A DNA stretch of 64,000 nt, taken from JAEUMG01 sp046349315. GTDB lineage: Bacteria > Pseudomonadota > Alphaproteobacteria > Rhizobiales > Aestuariivirgaceae. Within the stretch, counting starts at the first letter, position 1. Each line of letters starts with the position of its first letter. The notes under the pieces are model-generated. The model did no database searches. It was given only the letters and a program-made list of their open reading frames with translations, and was not told the origin of the DNA. This document shows, one piece after another, positions 51,470 to 60,741 of the stretch. The stretch covers positions 1 through 64,000 of the forward strand of contig JAXMCQ010000018.1 in the NCBI GenBank assembly GCA_046349315.1, given 5' to 3'. Position numbers and translations under genes: made by a program.

Positions 51470-52861
51470 ATGACTGCGTTTGACCGCCTTTTGACACCCT
51501 ATGCCGCGACTTCCCGCGCCATCCCGGTCGTTCCGGTTACGGCGAACGACTTCAAATCGAGATTGCCGAAGTTCTCGGCTGCCGAGCGACGCTGGATCGA
51601 GCTGCACAAATTCGCGGCAAAACCCGGCAGCTATCTTGTGGTCAGTAACGCCAATGGCGACGTGGAAAAGGTCTATTTTGGAGTGGCCCAGAACGGCCAG
51701 GACCGCGATCCTTTTGACTTCGGCCGCTTGAGCAGGCTGCTTCCGGCCACTGAATACCGCATCGAAGGCAGTTTTCCCGATGCAAGGTTGTCGGTGCTCG
51801 CCTGGCTGCTCGAATCCTATTCTTTCGATCGCTATCGCAAGGGCGGCGGGGACGCAGCGCGCCTTCAATGCCCCCAGAGTGTCGATCGCAGGGAGGTTCT
51901 TTCGGCGGCCGCCGCGACGGGTCTTGTTCGCGATCTCATCAACACGCCGGCTTCCGATCTGGGTCCCGCTGAGCTCGAGGCAGCGGCCCGCAAAGTGGCA
52001 AGTCAGTTCAAAGCGAAGCTGCGGGTGACATCCGGCCGCGATCTTGAGCGCAATTTTCCGATGATTCATGCCGTAGGGCATGGAAGTCCCCGCGCGCCCC
52101 GGCTCATCGACTTCAGCTGGGGGCCGGCGCGTGCGCCCAAGGTCACGCTGGTCGGCAAGGGCGTTTGCTTCGATACCGGCGGGCTCGACATTAAGCCGCC
52201 CTCCGGCATGCTCTTGATGAAGAAGGACATGGGCGGGGCGGCCAATGTCCTGGGACTCGCCCAGATGATCATGGCCGCAAAACTCAAGGTGAGATTGCGG
52301 GTTCTGATCCCCGCCGTTGAAAATTCGGTCGACGGCCTCGCCTTCCGGCCGGGTGACGTGCTGACCAGCCGCAAGGGCTTGACGGTTGAGATCGGCAATA
52401 CCGATGCCGAAGGCCGCTTGATCTTGGCTGATGCTTTGGCGCTTGCGGATGAGGAAAAGCCCGATCTTTTGATCGATATGGCGACGCTTACAGGGGCAGC
52501 GCGCGTTGCTTTGGGACCCGATTTGCCGCCTTTTTACACCGAAAATGATGCTCTGGCAGGCGAGATTTCTGCCTTTGCCAAGGCCGAAAACGATCCCTTA
52601 TGGCGCATGCCATTCTGGGATCCGTACAACGCGCTGTTCGACTCCCGCATTGCCGACATCAACAATAGTTCGGAATCAGCCTATGCCGGCTCGATCACTG
52701 CAGCCCTGTTCCTGAAACGCTTCGTCGAAGCTGCCAAAACCTATGTCCATTTCGACATTTTTGGCTGGACGCCCACGGCCAAGCCGGGGCGCCCAAAGGG
52801 TGGGGAGGCCCAGGGCATGCGCGCTCTATTTGCATTGATACGGAGCCGTTACGGTACCTAA
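51470..52861 (+). CDS. M17 leucyl aminopeptidase family protein
   Basis: A 463-residue cytosolic metallo-exopeptidase. The C-terminal catalytic domain has VGKGVCFDTGGLDIKPPSGM (metal-binding Lys and Asp, about residue 226), MKKDMGGAANVLGLAQ and the M17 signature NTDAEGRLILADAL (about residue 310), all intact. The N-terminal macro-like domain is more variable. It removes N-terminal residues, preferring Leu in characterised relatives. The ATG at 51470 has GGAG at 51461-51464; a TTG start at 51449 is less likely. It is transcribed divergently from tadD. Confidence 0.93.
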   Translation: MTAFDRLLTPYAATSRAIPVVPVTANDFKSRLPKFSAAERRWIELHKFAAKPGSYLVVSNANGDVEKVYFGVAQNGQDRDPFDFGRLSRLLPATEYRIEGSFPDARLSVLAWLLESYSFDRYRKGGGDAARLQCPQSVDRREVLSAAAATGLVRDLINTPASDLGPAELEAAARKVASQFKAKLRVTSGRDLERNFPMIHAVGHGSPRAPRLIDFSWGPARAPKVTLVGKGVCFDTGGLDIKPPSGMLLMKKDMGGAANVLGLAQMIMAAKLKVRLRVLIPAVENSVDGLAFRPGDVLTSRKGLTVEIGNTDAEGRLILADALALADEEKPDLLIDMATLTGAARVALGPDLPPFYTENDALAGEISAFAKAENDPLWRMPFWDPYNALFDSRIADINNSSESAYAGSITAALFLKRFVEAAKTYVHFDIFGWTPTAKPGRPKGGEAQGMRALFALIRSRYGT

Positions 52862-52937
52862 CCCTTGATTCTACATGGACTCTCGGCAAGAATGATACGG
52901 ACCCGAAACGATCGGGGTTCTGCCGGGGTGTCGCGGT

Positions 52938-53279
52938 ATGTTGAGTGTGTCGGCCGGCCAGGCATTAAAACTCTGGCACGATGTCAATCTGCATTTGGCC
53001 CGCGACGACGAGCCCGACCTGTCGGTCCGCCAGATCAGCATCCTGCTCACGATCTATCTTGAGGCCCCGCCGCATACGATCCGCGACCTTGCCGCCAAGC
53101 TGAGGGTTTCAAAACCCGTGATCACCCGGGCGCTCGACTCAATGGGAAAGCTGGAATTGGTGTCGCGCCGGCGCGATGAGCATGATCGTCGTAATGTGTT
53201 GGTTCAGAGAACGGTAAAGGGCGCGCTTTATCTTGAACGCCTGGGCGACCTCGTAGGAACTATCGCCAAAACGCTCTAA
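52938..53279 (+). CDS. Small MarR family transcriptional regulator
   Basis: A 113-residue winged-helix protein. The DNA-binding core is visible as SVRQISILLTIYLEAPPHTI, RDLAAKLRVSKPVITRALDSM (recognition helix) and the wing LVSRRRDEHDRRNVLVQRT, followed by a C-terminal helix. It is shorter than typical MarR proteins (about 140-150), lacking part of the N-terminal dimer helix, a pattern seen in this small subgroup. Its stop is followed one base later by the NlpC/P60 gene start, so the two are coupled. Confidence 0.87.
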   Translation: MLSVSAGQALKLWHDVNLHLARDDEPDLSVRQISILLTIYLEAPPHTIRDLAAKLRVSKPVITRALDSMGKLELVSRRRDEHDRRNVLVQRTVKGALYLERLGDLVGTIAKTL

Positions 53280-53280
53280 G

Positions 53281-54135
53281 ATGCAGCCCATGACCATGCT
53301 CGACCCCCGCCTTCACGCCTTCCGACCCGATCTTGCTGATCTCCGCTTGCGCGGCCAGATCGAGGCAAACAATTTCACTGCCGGCGACCCGATGACGATC
53401 GTCGATCCCATAGCCAGCATAAGGCGCGAGCCGCGTTTCGACGCCGTCCAGACCACGCAAGCGCTTTTGGGTGAACCGGTCCGCGTTTTCGAGCGCCGGG
53501 AAGGTTGGGCCTGGGTACAACTCGAGCGCGATGGCTATGTCGGCTATGTCTCGGAAGACTCGTTGGGCCGGCCAGTGGGGACGCCGACGCATCGGGTCCG
53601 TGTTCCCTTGAGCTATTCCTATCCCGGCCCCGATCACAAGTCCCAGCCTGCATCGCTTCTGCCGATGAACGCGGCCGTGAATGTCACCAGGATCGGCGAG
53701 AAATATGCCGATCTCGCCAATGGGCGTTATGCGATCGCCGCGCATCTGGCGCCCATTGCGCAAGCGGCCCCCGACTTCGTTGCGGTCGCCGAGCAGTTCT
53801 TAGGCGTCCCCTATAATTGGGGCGGCAAGACGGTTCTGGGGCTCGATTGCTCGGGCCTCCTGCAGACGGCATTGGCCGCCGCCGGCATCGATTGCCCGCG
53901 CGATTCCGACATGCAGGAAAGCATTGGGACGAGCCTATCGATCGATCGCCTGGACAATTTGCGCCGCGGCGATCTCGTCTTCTGGAAGGGCCATGTCGGC
54001 ATCATGACCAGCGCTGACGAACTGCTCCATGCCAATGGTCATTTCATGCAGGTGACGCGCGAACCCTTGGCGACAGCCGTGGCGCGGATTGCCTCGCTCT
54101 ATGGTACGGTCACCGGTATCCGCCGGCTTCAATAG
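53281..54135 (+). CDS. C40 (NlpC/P60) peptidase with SH3-like domains
   Basis: A 284-residue cell-wall-type Cys peptidase. N-terminal SH3-like regions (VQTTQALLGEPVRVFERREG, GWAWVQLERDGYVGYVSED) precede the catalytic domain, with Cys in GLDCSGLLQTAL (about residue 190), His in KGHVGIMTSADELLHANGHF (about 238-250). The triad looks complete. No signal peptide is visible, as in many rhizobial members of this family, so the substrate may be cytoplasmic recycled muropeptides. It converges on the GhrA-like gene, overlapping it by 7 bases, and is coupled to the MarR gene upstream. Confidence 0.9.
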   Translation: MQPMTMLDPRLHAFRPDLADLRLRGQIEANNFTAGDPMTIVDPIASIRREPRFDAVQTTQALLGEPVRVFERREGWAWVQLERDGYVGYVSEDSLGRPVGTPTHRVRVPLSYSYPGPDHKSQPASLLPMNAAVNVTRIGEKYADLANGRYAIAAHLAPIAQAAPDFVAVAEQFLGVPYNWGGKTVLGLDCSGLLQTALAAAGIDCPRDSDMQESIGTSLSIDRLDNLRRGDLVFWKGHVGIMTSADELLHANGHFMQVTREPLATAVARIASLYGTVTGIRRLQ

Positions 54136-55076
54136 CCGCGGGCGCGATCGACCAGATTCTCGAGCGGTTGTCCGGCCTCGTGCCGCCTGATCTGACGCAA
54201 TACATAGGCACTGATCGTTTCGGGATCGGAATCGGCCGCGCAATGCGGCGTCACCGTCACCTTGGGATGCGTCCAGAACGGGCTCTCCGGCGGCAAGGGC
54301 TCGGTCACGAAGACATCGAGCGTCGCCGCATGAAGCTCGCCTGAATCGAGTGCGGCCAGGACATCGGCTTCGACCTGCTGCTTGCCCCGCCCCGCATTGA
54401 TGAGGATCGGCGCTCCGAACGGCCCTTTTCGCGACAATTTGCGGATCGTCTCGCGATTGATGATGCCATTCGTAGCCGGCGTATGCGGCAGGAGCGACAC
54501 GAGAATATCGGTGCGGTGCAGGAAGGCGTCGAATTCGGCATCGCCGGCATAGCAATGAACGCCATCGATACGCCGCCGGTTGCGGCTCCAGCCGGCCACC
54601 TTGAAGCCGAGATCGCGCAGCCGCATGGCGGAATCGCTCCCCATCACGCCAAGCCCCATGATGCCGACGGCAAGATCGCTCGCACCATGCGTCGGGAAGG
54701 AATCCCAGACCTTCTTCTTTTGGTTTTCATCGAGCCGGCGCTGCTGGCGGTGATGCATCAGCACATGCAGCACGACATATTCCGTCATGCGCATGGTGAG
54801 ATCGGGCTCGTTGACGCGAACGATCGGTGTTGTTTCGGGCAAGGTCGGGTCACTGAGGATCGCGTCGACACCCGCGCCGAGAGAGAAGATCACCGAAAGA
54901 TTGGGCAGGCTCCGCAGCACATTGGCGGGCGGCAGCCAGGCAACCGCATAGCGGATGTCGGCGGCATTTCCGACCTTGTCCGGCCACACGCGAATATCCA
55001 TGCCGGGAGCAAGCTTCCGCATGGAATTTGTCCACACATCGGTCGGCCAGGTCGGCGTCAGATAGAGGAGAGCCAT
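54129..55076 (-). CDS. Glyoxylate/hydroxypyruvate reductase A-like dehydrogenase
   Basis: A 315-residue D-2-hydroxyacid dehydrogenase of the GhrA type. The cofactor motif is GIMGLGVMGSDSAMRLRDLG, the substrate Arg is in LINAGRGKQQVEADVL, and a catalytic Glu/His pair is represented by VFVTEPLPPESPFW and VTPHCAADSD. It would reduce glyoxylate or hydroxypyruvate with NAD(P)H. Its ATG overlaps the TAA of the YejF-like gene by one base, so it ends the peptide-transport operon. That link between transport and a 2-ketoacid reductase is unexplained. Confidence 0.9.
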   Translation of the reverse strand: MALLYLTPTWPTDVWTNSMRKLAPGMDIRVWPDKVGNAADIRYAVAWLPPANVLRSLPNLSVIFSLGAGVDAILSDPTLPETTPIVRVNEPDLTMRMTEYVVLHVLMHHRQQRRLDENQKKKVWDSFPTHGASDLAVGIMGLGVMGSDSAMRLRDLGFKVAGWSRNRRRIDGVHCYAGDAEFDAFLHRTDILVSLLPHTPATNGIINRETIRKLSRKGPFGAPILINAGRGKQQVEADVLAALDSGELHAATLDVFVTEPLPPESPFWTHPKVTVTPHCAADSDPETISAYVLRQIRRHEAGQPLENLVDRARGY

Positions 55077-56704
55077 TATTGCTTCACCACACTTTCCGGC
55101 GCGACTTTCAATTGGAAGGCGGCTGCTATCAAGGCCTTTGTGTATTCGCTCTGAGGGGCATCGAAAATCTGCGCCGCGGGCCCCGTTTCGACCGCAAGCC
55201 CGTTGCGCATCACGATCACCTCGTTGGCGAGCGCCCGCACCACCTTGAGATCATGGCTGATGAACAGATAGGCGAGATTGTGCTTCTTCTGCAGTTCGCG
55301 CAGCAGATCGACGATCTGGGCTTGCACCGACATGTCGAGCGCGCTGGTCGGCTCGTCGAGCACGATGAATTTCGGTTCGAGCGCGAGCGCTCGCGCAATC
55401 GCGATGCGCTGCCGCTGACCACCTGAAAATTCATGCGGATAGCGATCCATGGTTTCCGGATCGAGTCCGACTTCGCTCAAGGCCTTGGCGACCCGCGCCC
55501 GGCGTTCATCGGCGGAAAGGTCCTTGCCCTGGACGATAAGACCCTCTTCGACGATTTGCAGGATGGATAGGCGTGGCGACAAGGATCCGTAAGGGTCCTG
55601 GAAAACGATCTGCAGTTCCTTGCGCAGCGGGCGCATTTCGCGCGCGGCGAAGCCGTCGATCCTTTTGCCGAGATAGACGATCGGCCCTTGCGATGAGATG
55701 AGCCGCAGGAGCGCCAGGCCCAATGTGGTCTTTCCAGAACCCGACTCGCCGACGACACCAAGCGTCTGGCCGGCCCGCACCGTGGCGTCGACCCCATCGA
55801 CCGCCTTGATGTATCCGACCACCTTGCGGAAGAAGCCGCGCTTGATCGGAAACCACACTTTGAGCCCCTTGGTTTCCATGACCACGGGCGCGCTCGGGTC
55901 GGATTTGGGCGGCGAGCCCTTGGGCTCGGCCGAGAGCAGCATCCGCGTATAGGGATGCTGCGGATCGGAGAAGATCTTTTCGGTCGGGCCGGCCTCAACG
56001 ATCTTGCCGTGCTGCATCACGCAGACATTGTCCGCCATGCGCCGCACGATGCCGAGATCATGGGTGATCAACAGCATCGCCATGCCGAATTCTTTTTGCA
56101 GATCCTTGAGCAGCTTGAGGATCTGCGCCTGTACAGTGACATCAAGCGCAGTCGTCGGCTCATCGGCAATGAGGAGATCGGGCTTGTTGGCGAGCGCCAT
56201 GGCGATCATGACCCGCTGGCGCTGGCCGCCCGACAATTGATGCGGAAAATCCTGAAGCCGTGTTTCCGGATCGCGAATGCCGACCTTGGTCAGAAGCTCG
56301 ATCACCGTCTGGCGCGCCTTGGCGCCGGTGACGCGCTGATGGATCTCGAGAATTTCGCTGATCTGCCGCTCGACCGTATGCAAGGGGTTGAGCGAGGTCA
56401 TCGGCTCCTGGAAAATGATGGTAATCTTGTTGCCGCGGACCTTGCGCAGTTCCGCTTCGTCGGATCGCAAGAGTTCCTTGCCGTTGAAGTATATCTCGCC
56501 GGACGGATGCTCGGCCGGCGGATAGGGCAGGAGCTTCAGGATCGACAAGGCGGAAACGGATTTTCCCGAACCCGATTCACCGACCAGCGCCAGGGTCTCG
56601 CCCTTGTTGATCGAAAACGAGACGTGATCGACGGCGACCGTTGTCCTGCCGCCCTGGCGGAAAGCGACGGAAAGATCGCGAATATCGAGGAGCGGCTCGC
56701 TCAT
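55076..56704 (-). CDS. yejF: ABC transporter ATPase, two fused NBDs (YejF-like)
   Basis: A 542-residue protein with two complete nucleotide-binding domains of the oligopeptide/dipeptide class. Each half has Walker A (GESGSGKSVS and GESGSGKTTL), signature (LSGGQRQRVMIAMAL and FSGGQRQRIAIARAL) and Walker B (LLIADEPTTALD and FIVLDEPTSALD). The fused arrangement and gene order match YejF. It energises import through YejB and YejE of peptides or related compounds delivered by the two binding proteins. The ATG at 56704 overlaps the YejE stop (ATGA). Confidence 0.92.
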   Translation of the reverse strand: MSEPLLDIRDLSVAFRQGGRTTVAVDHVSFSINKGETLALVGESGSGKSVSALSILKLLPYPPAEHPSGEIYFNGKELLRSDEAELRKVRGNKITIIFQEPMTSLNPLHTVERQISEILEIHQRVTGAKARQTVIELLTKVGIRDPETRLQDFPHQLSGGQRQRVMIAMALANKPDLLIADEPTTALDVTVQAQILKLLKDLQKEFGMAMLLITHDLGIVRRMADNVCVMQHGKIVEAGPTEKIFSDPQHPYTRMLLSAEPKGSPPKSDPSAPVVMETKGLKVWFPIKRGFFRKVVGYIKAVDGVDATVRAGQTLGVVGESGSGKTTLGLALLRLISSQGPIVYLGKRIDGFAAREMRPLRKELQIVFQDPYGSLSPRLSILQIVEEGLIVQGKDLSADERRARVAKALSEVGLDPETMDRYPHEFSGGQRQRIAIARALALEPKFIVLDEPTSALDMSVQAQIVDLLRELQKKHNLAYLFISHDLKVVRALANEVIVMRNGLAVETGPAAQIFDAPQSEYTKALIAAAFQLKVAPESVVKQ

Positions 56705-57804
56705 GCGAAAGTCCTTCGCGGATCGAGCGCGTCGCGCACCGCTTCGCCGACGAAGACGAGCAGCGACAGCATGACAGACAGAACCAGGAAGCCCGTTATG
56801 CCGAGCCAAGGCGCTTGCAAATTATTGCGGCCCTGCTGCAACAATTCGCCAAGCGATGGCGAACCGGCCGGCAGTCCGAAGCCCAGATAGTCGAGCGCCG
56901 TCAGTGTCGTTACCGAGCCTGAGAGGATGAATGGCATGAAGGTGACGGTCGAGACGAGGGCATTGGGCAAAAGGTGCTTGAACATGATCTTCATATTGCT
57001 CAAGCCCAAGGCGCGAGCGGCGCGCACATATTCGAAATTGCGCGCGCGCAGGAATTCCGCGCGCACCACGCCGACCAATGACGTCCACGAGAAGAGGACG
57101 AGGATGAAAAGCAGGATCCAGAATGTGGGTATGATGAAGGCCGACAGGATGATCAGCAAATAGAGCGTCGGCATCGACGTCCAGATATCGATGAAGCGCT
57201 GAAACAGGAGATCGGTCCAGCCGCCGAAATAGCCTTGCACAGCGCCCGCGGCGACGCCGATCACCGAGGAAATGGCGGTGAGGATGAGCCCGAAGGCGAC
57301 CGACAAGAGGAAGCCGTAAATCAACCGCGCGAAGACATCGCGGCCCTGGTCGTCGGTTCCGAGCCAGTTGAGATTGCCGAAGATGCAATTGGGATCCTGG
57401 ACCCCGAGCGGATATTTGACGCACGCCTCTTCACGCGTGAGCTGAAAGGCCGGCGGCGAAGGCGCCGGCATCGGCAGGTCGTTATTGACGGTATTGTAGG
57501 AATAACGGACCGGTGGCCAGATCATCCAGCCATTGGCATTGATCTCGTCCTGGTTGACGGGATCGCGAAAATCCGTCCGTGCCAGGAAGCCGCCAAATTT
57601 CTCTTCCGGATAGTCGATGACCAGCGGAAACAGCAATTCGCCCTTGTACTGGACAAGGATTGGCCGGTCATTGGCAATGACGGGTGCGAGCAGGCTCAGC
57701 ACGAACAACACGAGGAAGAGCCAGAATGACCAGAAGCCGCGCTTGTTACGCTTGAAGAGCTCCCACCGCCGCCGGTTGAGCGCGCTGAGTTTGCCGAAGA
57801 CCAT
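56701..57804 (-). CDS. yejE: ABC transporter permease (YejE-like)
   Basis: A 367-residue permease of the oligopeptide class. The N-terminal helix (WSFWLFLVLFVLSLLAPVIA) is followed by the long periplasmic insertion typical of YejE (FPLVIDYPEEKFGGFLARTDF), then GTDDQGRDVFARLIYGFLLS and the permease core with the EAA-like loop RAARALGLSNMKIMFKHLLPNA (in parts). It pairs with YejB. It is 3 bases downstream of the YejB gene. Confidence 0.92.
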   Translation of the reverse strand: MVFGKLSALNRRRWELFKRNKRGFWSFWLFLVLFVLSLLAPVIANDRPILVQYKGELLFPLVIDYPEEKFGGFLARTDFRDPVNQDEINANGWMIWPPVRYSYNTVNNDLPMPAPSPPAFQLTREEACVKYPLGVQDPNCIFGNLNWLGTDDQGRDVFARLIYGFLLSVAFGLILTAISSVIGVAAGAVQGYFGGWTDLLFQRFIDIWTSMPTLYLLIILSAFIIPTFWILLFILVLFSWTSLVGVVRAEFLRARNFEYVRAARALGLSNMKIMFKHLLPNALVSTVTFMPFILSGSVTTLTALDYLGFGLPAGSPSLGELLQQGRNNLQAPWLGITGFLVLSVMLSLLVFVGEAVRDALDPRRTFA

Positions 57805-57807
57805 CCC

Positions 57808-58923
57808 CTAGAGTTCCCGAGACTCGAAGTCGATTCGCGGATCGATCCACGTGTACGTAAGGTCGCTGATCAGCGCCACCACCAAGCCGAGAAGTGTGAA
57901 GATATAGAGATTGGCAAAGACTACCGGGTAGTCGCGCTGGAGCGCGGCGGTGTAAGTGAGATAGCCGAGGCCGTCGAGGGTGAAGATCTGCTCGATGAGC
58001 AGTGATCCTGCAAAGAAGGCCGATAGAAACGCGCCGGGAAACCCGGAAATCACGAGCAGCATGGCATTGCGGAACACATGGCCGTAGAGCACGCGCTGCT
58101 CGCTCAATCCCTTGGCTCGCGCCGTCATGACATATTGCTTGCGGATTTCATCGAGAAAAGAGTTCTTGGTGAGCAGCGTCATGGTGGCAAAGCTGCTGAT
58201 TCCAAGCGCGATCAACGGCAGAACGAGATGCCAGGCATAGTCGCCGATCTTCTGCAGCCAGTTCATCTGGTCGAAATTTTCGGATGTGAGACCGCGCAGC
58301 GGAAACCAGCTGAAATAGCTGCCGCCGGCGAACAGCACGACCATCATGATCGCCAGGATGAATCCCGGAATGGCGTAGCCGACGATGATTACGCCGGACG
58401 TCCAGATATCGAAGCTGGTGCCGTCCTTCACCGCTTTCCTGATTCCGAGCGGAACCGAGACGAGGTAGGTGATGAGCGTCAGCCAAAGCCCGAGCGAAAT
58501 GGAAACCGGCATCTTCTCGATCATCAGGTCGACGACGGATTTGTCGCGGAAATAGCTCTCGCCGAAATTGAAGGTGAGATAGTTCTTCATCATGATGAAG
58601 AACCGCTCATAGGCGGGTTTATCGAAGCCGAATTGCTTCTCGAGCGACTTGATGAATTCGGGGTCGAGCCCTTGCGCGCCGCGATATTTGACCGCGGCAC
58701 TCTGGTCGCCCATCTGGGTCGCGACATCGCCGGATCGCCCGGTCTCGCTACCCGAGCCGCCGCCGATGCGGGCCGTCACATCGACATCGGTGCCCTGTAC
58801 CTGCGCGATGATGCGCTCGATCGGGCCGCCGGGTACGAACTGGATGACGGCGAATGTGATGAGCATGATCCCGAACAGGGTCGGAATCATCAACAGCAAG
58901 CGCTTGATTATGTAGGCGCCCAT
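57808..58923 (-). CDS. yejB: ABC transporter permease (YejB-like)
   Basis: A 371-residue permease. The first helix is typical (MGAYIIKRLLLMIPTLFGIM), then VIQFVPGGPIERII, the extended hydrophilic loop of YejB proteins (about residues 45-110), and the core ending with MTARAKGLSEQRVLYGHVFRNA (EAA-like loop, in parts) and ILTLDGLGYLTY-like SLLIEQIFTLDGLG. It forms the membrane channel with YejE. The gene is 3 bases downstream of the first YejA-like gene. Confidence 0.92.
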   Translation of the reverse strand: MGAYIIKRLLLMIPTLFGIMLITFAVIQFVPGGPIERIIAQVQGTDVDVTARIGGGSGSETGRSGDVATQMGDQSAAVKYRGAQGLDPEFIKSLEKQFGFDKPAYERFFIMMKNYLTFNFGESYFRDKSVVDLMIEKMPVSISLGLWLTLITYLVSVPLGIRKAVKDGTSFDIWTSGVIIVGYAIPGFILAIMMVVLFAGGSYFSWFPLRGLTSENFDQMNWLQKIGDYAWHLVLPLIALGISSFATMTLLTKNSFLDEIRKQYVMTARAKGLSEQRVLYGHVFRNAMLLVISGFPGAFLSAFFAGSLLIEQIFTLDGLGYLTYTAALQRDYPVVFANLYIFTLLGLVVALISDLTYTWIDPRIDFESREL

Positions 58924-58926
58924 GAA

Positions 58927-60741
58927 TCAGTTGGCCTTGGCGATCTTGGCTGCTTTTTCGGGGTCATACCACCAGGTGTCAATGATTCCCCGGTCGTATT
59001 TGGGTTGGACGGCGGGACGTCCATACTTGTCCCACTGGGCGATCCAGTAGCTGGCCTTGTACCAATTGGGCACCCAGAACCACTCCGACCGCAGCACGCG
59101 ATCGAGCGCCCGGCCGGCAGTGTCAAGTTCCTCACGCGATTTTGCGGTCACGACCTTCTCGATCAAAGCGTCGATTTCAGGATTGGCAACGCCGGAAAGA
59201 TTGTAGCTTCCCGGCGCCTTGGCGGAATCAGAGCCAAAGAAGATCCGCAATTCGCTGCCTGGCGTAACGCCCGTCGAGAAGCGCGCCGAAACGATATCGA
59301 AGTCAAAGTTCTTTTGGCGCTGCTCATATTGGACGGGATCGACCATGCGCAGTCTGGCATCGATGCCCAGGAGTTTCAGGTTGCGGACATAAGGTGCAAA
59401 GACGCGTTCGAAGACCGGATCGTCGATGAGGACTTCGATCTCCAATGGTTCACCCTTGGCATTTCGCCGGACATTGCCGTCGAGAGTCCATCCTGCCTGA
59501 TCGAGAAGCGCTGAAGCGGCGCGCAGCATCTTGCGGTCTTGGCCGGACCCGTCGCTCTTCTGGGGTAGCGCAATCTCGCCAAAGACCTCGGGTCGCAATT
59601 TGCCGCGCAGAGGTTCGAGAAGAACGAGTTCATCTGGCGACGGGGCGCCTTCGGCCTTCAGCGCGGACTTCTCAAAGAAGCTCGCGGTACGATCATAGAG
59701 ACCATAGAAGAGATTGGCGTTAGTCCATTCAAAATCGAAGGCCAGATTGAGGGCCTGGCGGACGCGCACATCCTGAAATTTGTCGCGGCGCAGATTGAAG
59801 AAGAAGCCTTGTGCGCCCGATGGCGTCTCGTCGGGAAGCTCGGTCTTGAGCACCCGGCCGTCCTTGACTGCTGGGAAATCATAGGCGGTCTGCCAATCCC
59901 GGGAAGTATATTCTTCGCGAATATCGAGGATGCCTGCTTTCAGCGCCTCGAATTGCGCCTTGCGGTCGCGGAAATACTCGTAACGGATCTCATCGAAATT
60001 GTAGCGCCCGCGATTGACCGGCAGATCCTTGGCCCAATAATCATCGCGCCGTTCATAGGCCACGTATTCGGCCGGCTTGAAGCTGCCTATCTTATAGGGG
60101 CCCGAACCGAGCGGCGGCTGCAAATCGGCCTTGGCGAAATCGTGGGTGGAGTAATAGGTCTTCGAAAGGACCGGCAATGCGGCGATAGACAGGGGCAAGT
60201 CGCGATTGTCGCTGGTTTTGAAGATGAAGCGAGCCTCATGCGGTCCCAGGACCTCGCAGCGCTCCGCGTCCCTGATGGTCATGCGCAGCCGCTCATGGCC
60301 GTGTTCCATGATGAGGCGAAATGTCTCGCAAACATCTTCCGCCGTGACCGCGGTGCCATCGGAAAACTTCGCTTCCTCGCGCAATTGAAAGGTAATGCTC
60401 TTCTTGTCGGCGGCGAGATCGGCGGTCTTGGCGACAAGCCCATACATTGCATCGGGCTCGTCATTGGCGCGCTCCATCAGCGTATCGAAGAGGAGGCCCA
60501 AGCCTTGCGCCGGATCGCCTTTCAGGATGAAGTCGTTGAAGGAATCGAACGTGTCGCGGGCGACGACACCGATCGTCGCGATCTTTCCGCCCTTCGGCGC
60601 ATTGGGATTGACGTAATCGAAATGGGTGAAGTCGGCGGGATATTTGAGATCGCCGAAGGCCGAGATGCCGTGGCGCGGTTGTGCGGATACTGGGATCGCC
60701 ACGAGCAGCAAGGCCGTCGCCGCGGCCGCAAAACGCATCAT
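58927..60741 (-). CDS. ABC transporter binding protein, YejA-like (second of two)
   Basis: A 604-residue family 5 extracellular binding protein with a Sec signal (MMRFAAAATALLLVAIPVSA). The mature start HGISAFGDLKYPADFTHFDY matches YejA. Other family parts are GKIATIGVVARDTFDSFND, DGTAVTAEDVCETFRLIMEH and the C-terminal RVLRSEWFWVPNWYKASYW. I start at 60741 where TGATG links it to the preceding gene. It is a tandem paralogue of the next binding protein, at roughly family-level similarity, not a recent copy. Confidence 0.9.
   Translation of the reverse strand: MMRFAAAATALLLVAIPVSAQPRHGISAFGDLKYPADFTHFDYVNPNAPKGGKIATIGVVARDTFDSFNDFILKGDPAQGLGLLFDTLMERANDEPDAMYGLVAKTADLAADKKSITFQLREEAKFSDGTAVTAEDVCETFRLIMEHGHERLRMTIRDAERCEVLGPHEARFIFKTSDNRDLPLSIAALPVLSKTYYSTHDFAKADLQPPLGSGPYKIGSFKPAEYVAYERRDDYWAKDLPVNRGRYNFDEIRYEYFRDRKAQFEALKAGILDIREEYTSRDWQTAYDFPAVKDGRVLKTELPDETPSGAQGFFFNLRRDKFQDVRVRQALNLAFDFEWTNANLFYGLYDRTASFFEKSALKAEGAPSPDELVLLEPLRGKLRPEVFGEIALPQKSDGSGQDRKMLRAASALLDQAGWTLDGNVRRNAKGEPLEIEVLIDDPVFERVFAPYVRNLKLLGIDARLRMVDPVQYEQRQKNFDFDIVSARFSTGVTPGSELRIFFGSDSAKAPGSYNLSGVANPEIDALIEKVVTAKSREELDTAGRALDRVLRSEWFWVPNWYKASYWIAQWDKYGRPAVQPKYDRGIIDTWWYDPEKAAKIAKAN

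Noticed and set aside
58078..59514. A 478-codon plus-strand open frame
   Set aside because: It overlaps yejB and the YejA-like gene, both clearly coding on the minus strand with correct motifs.
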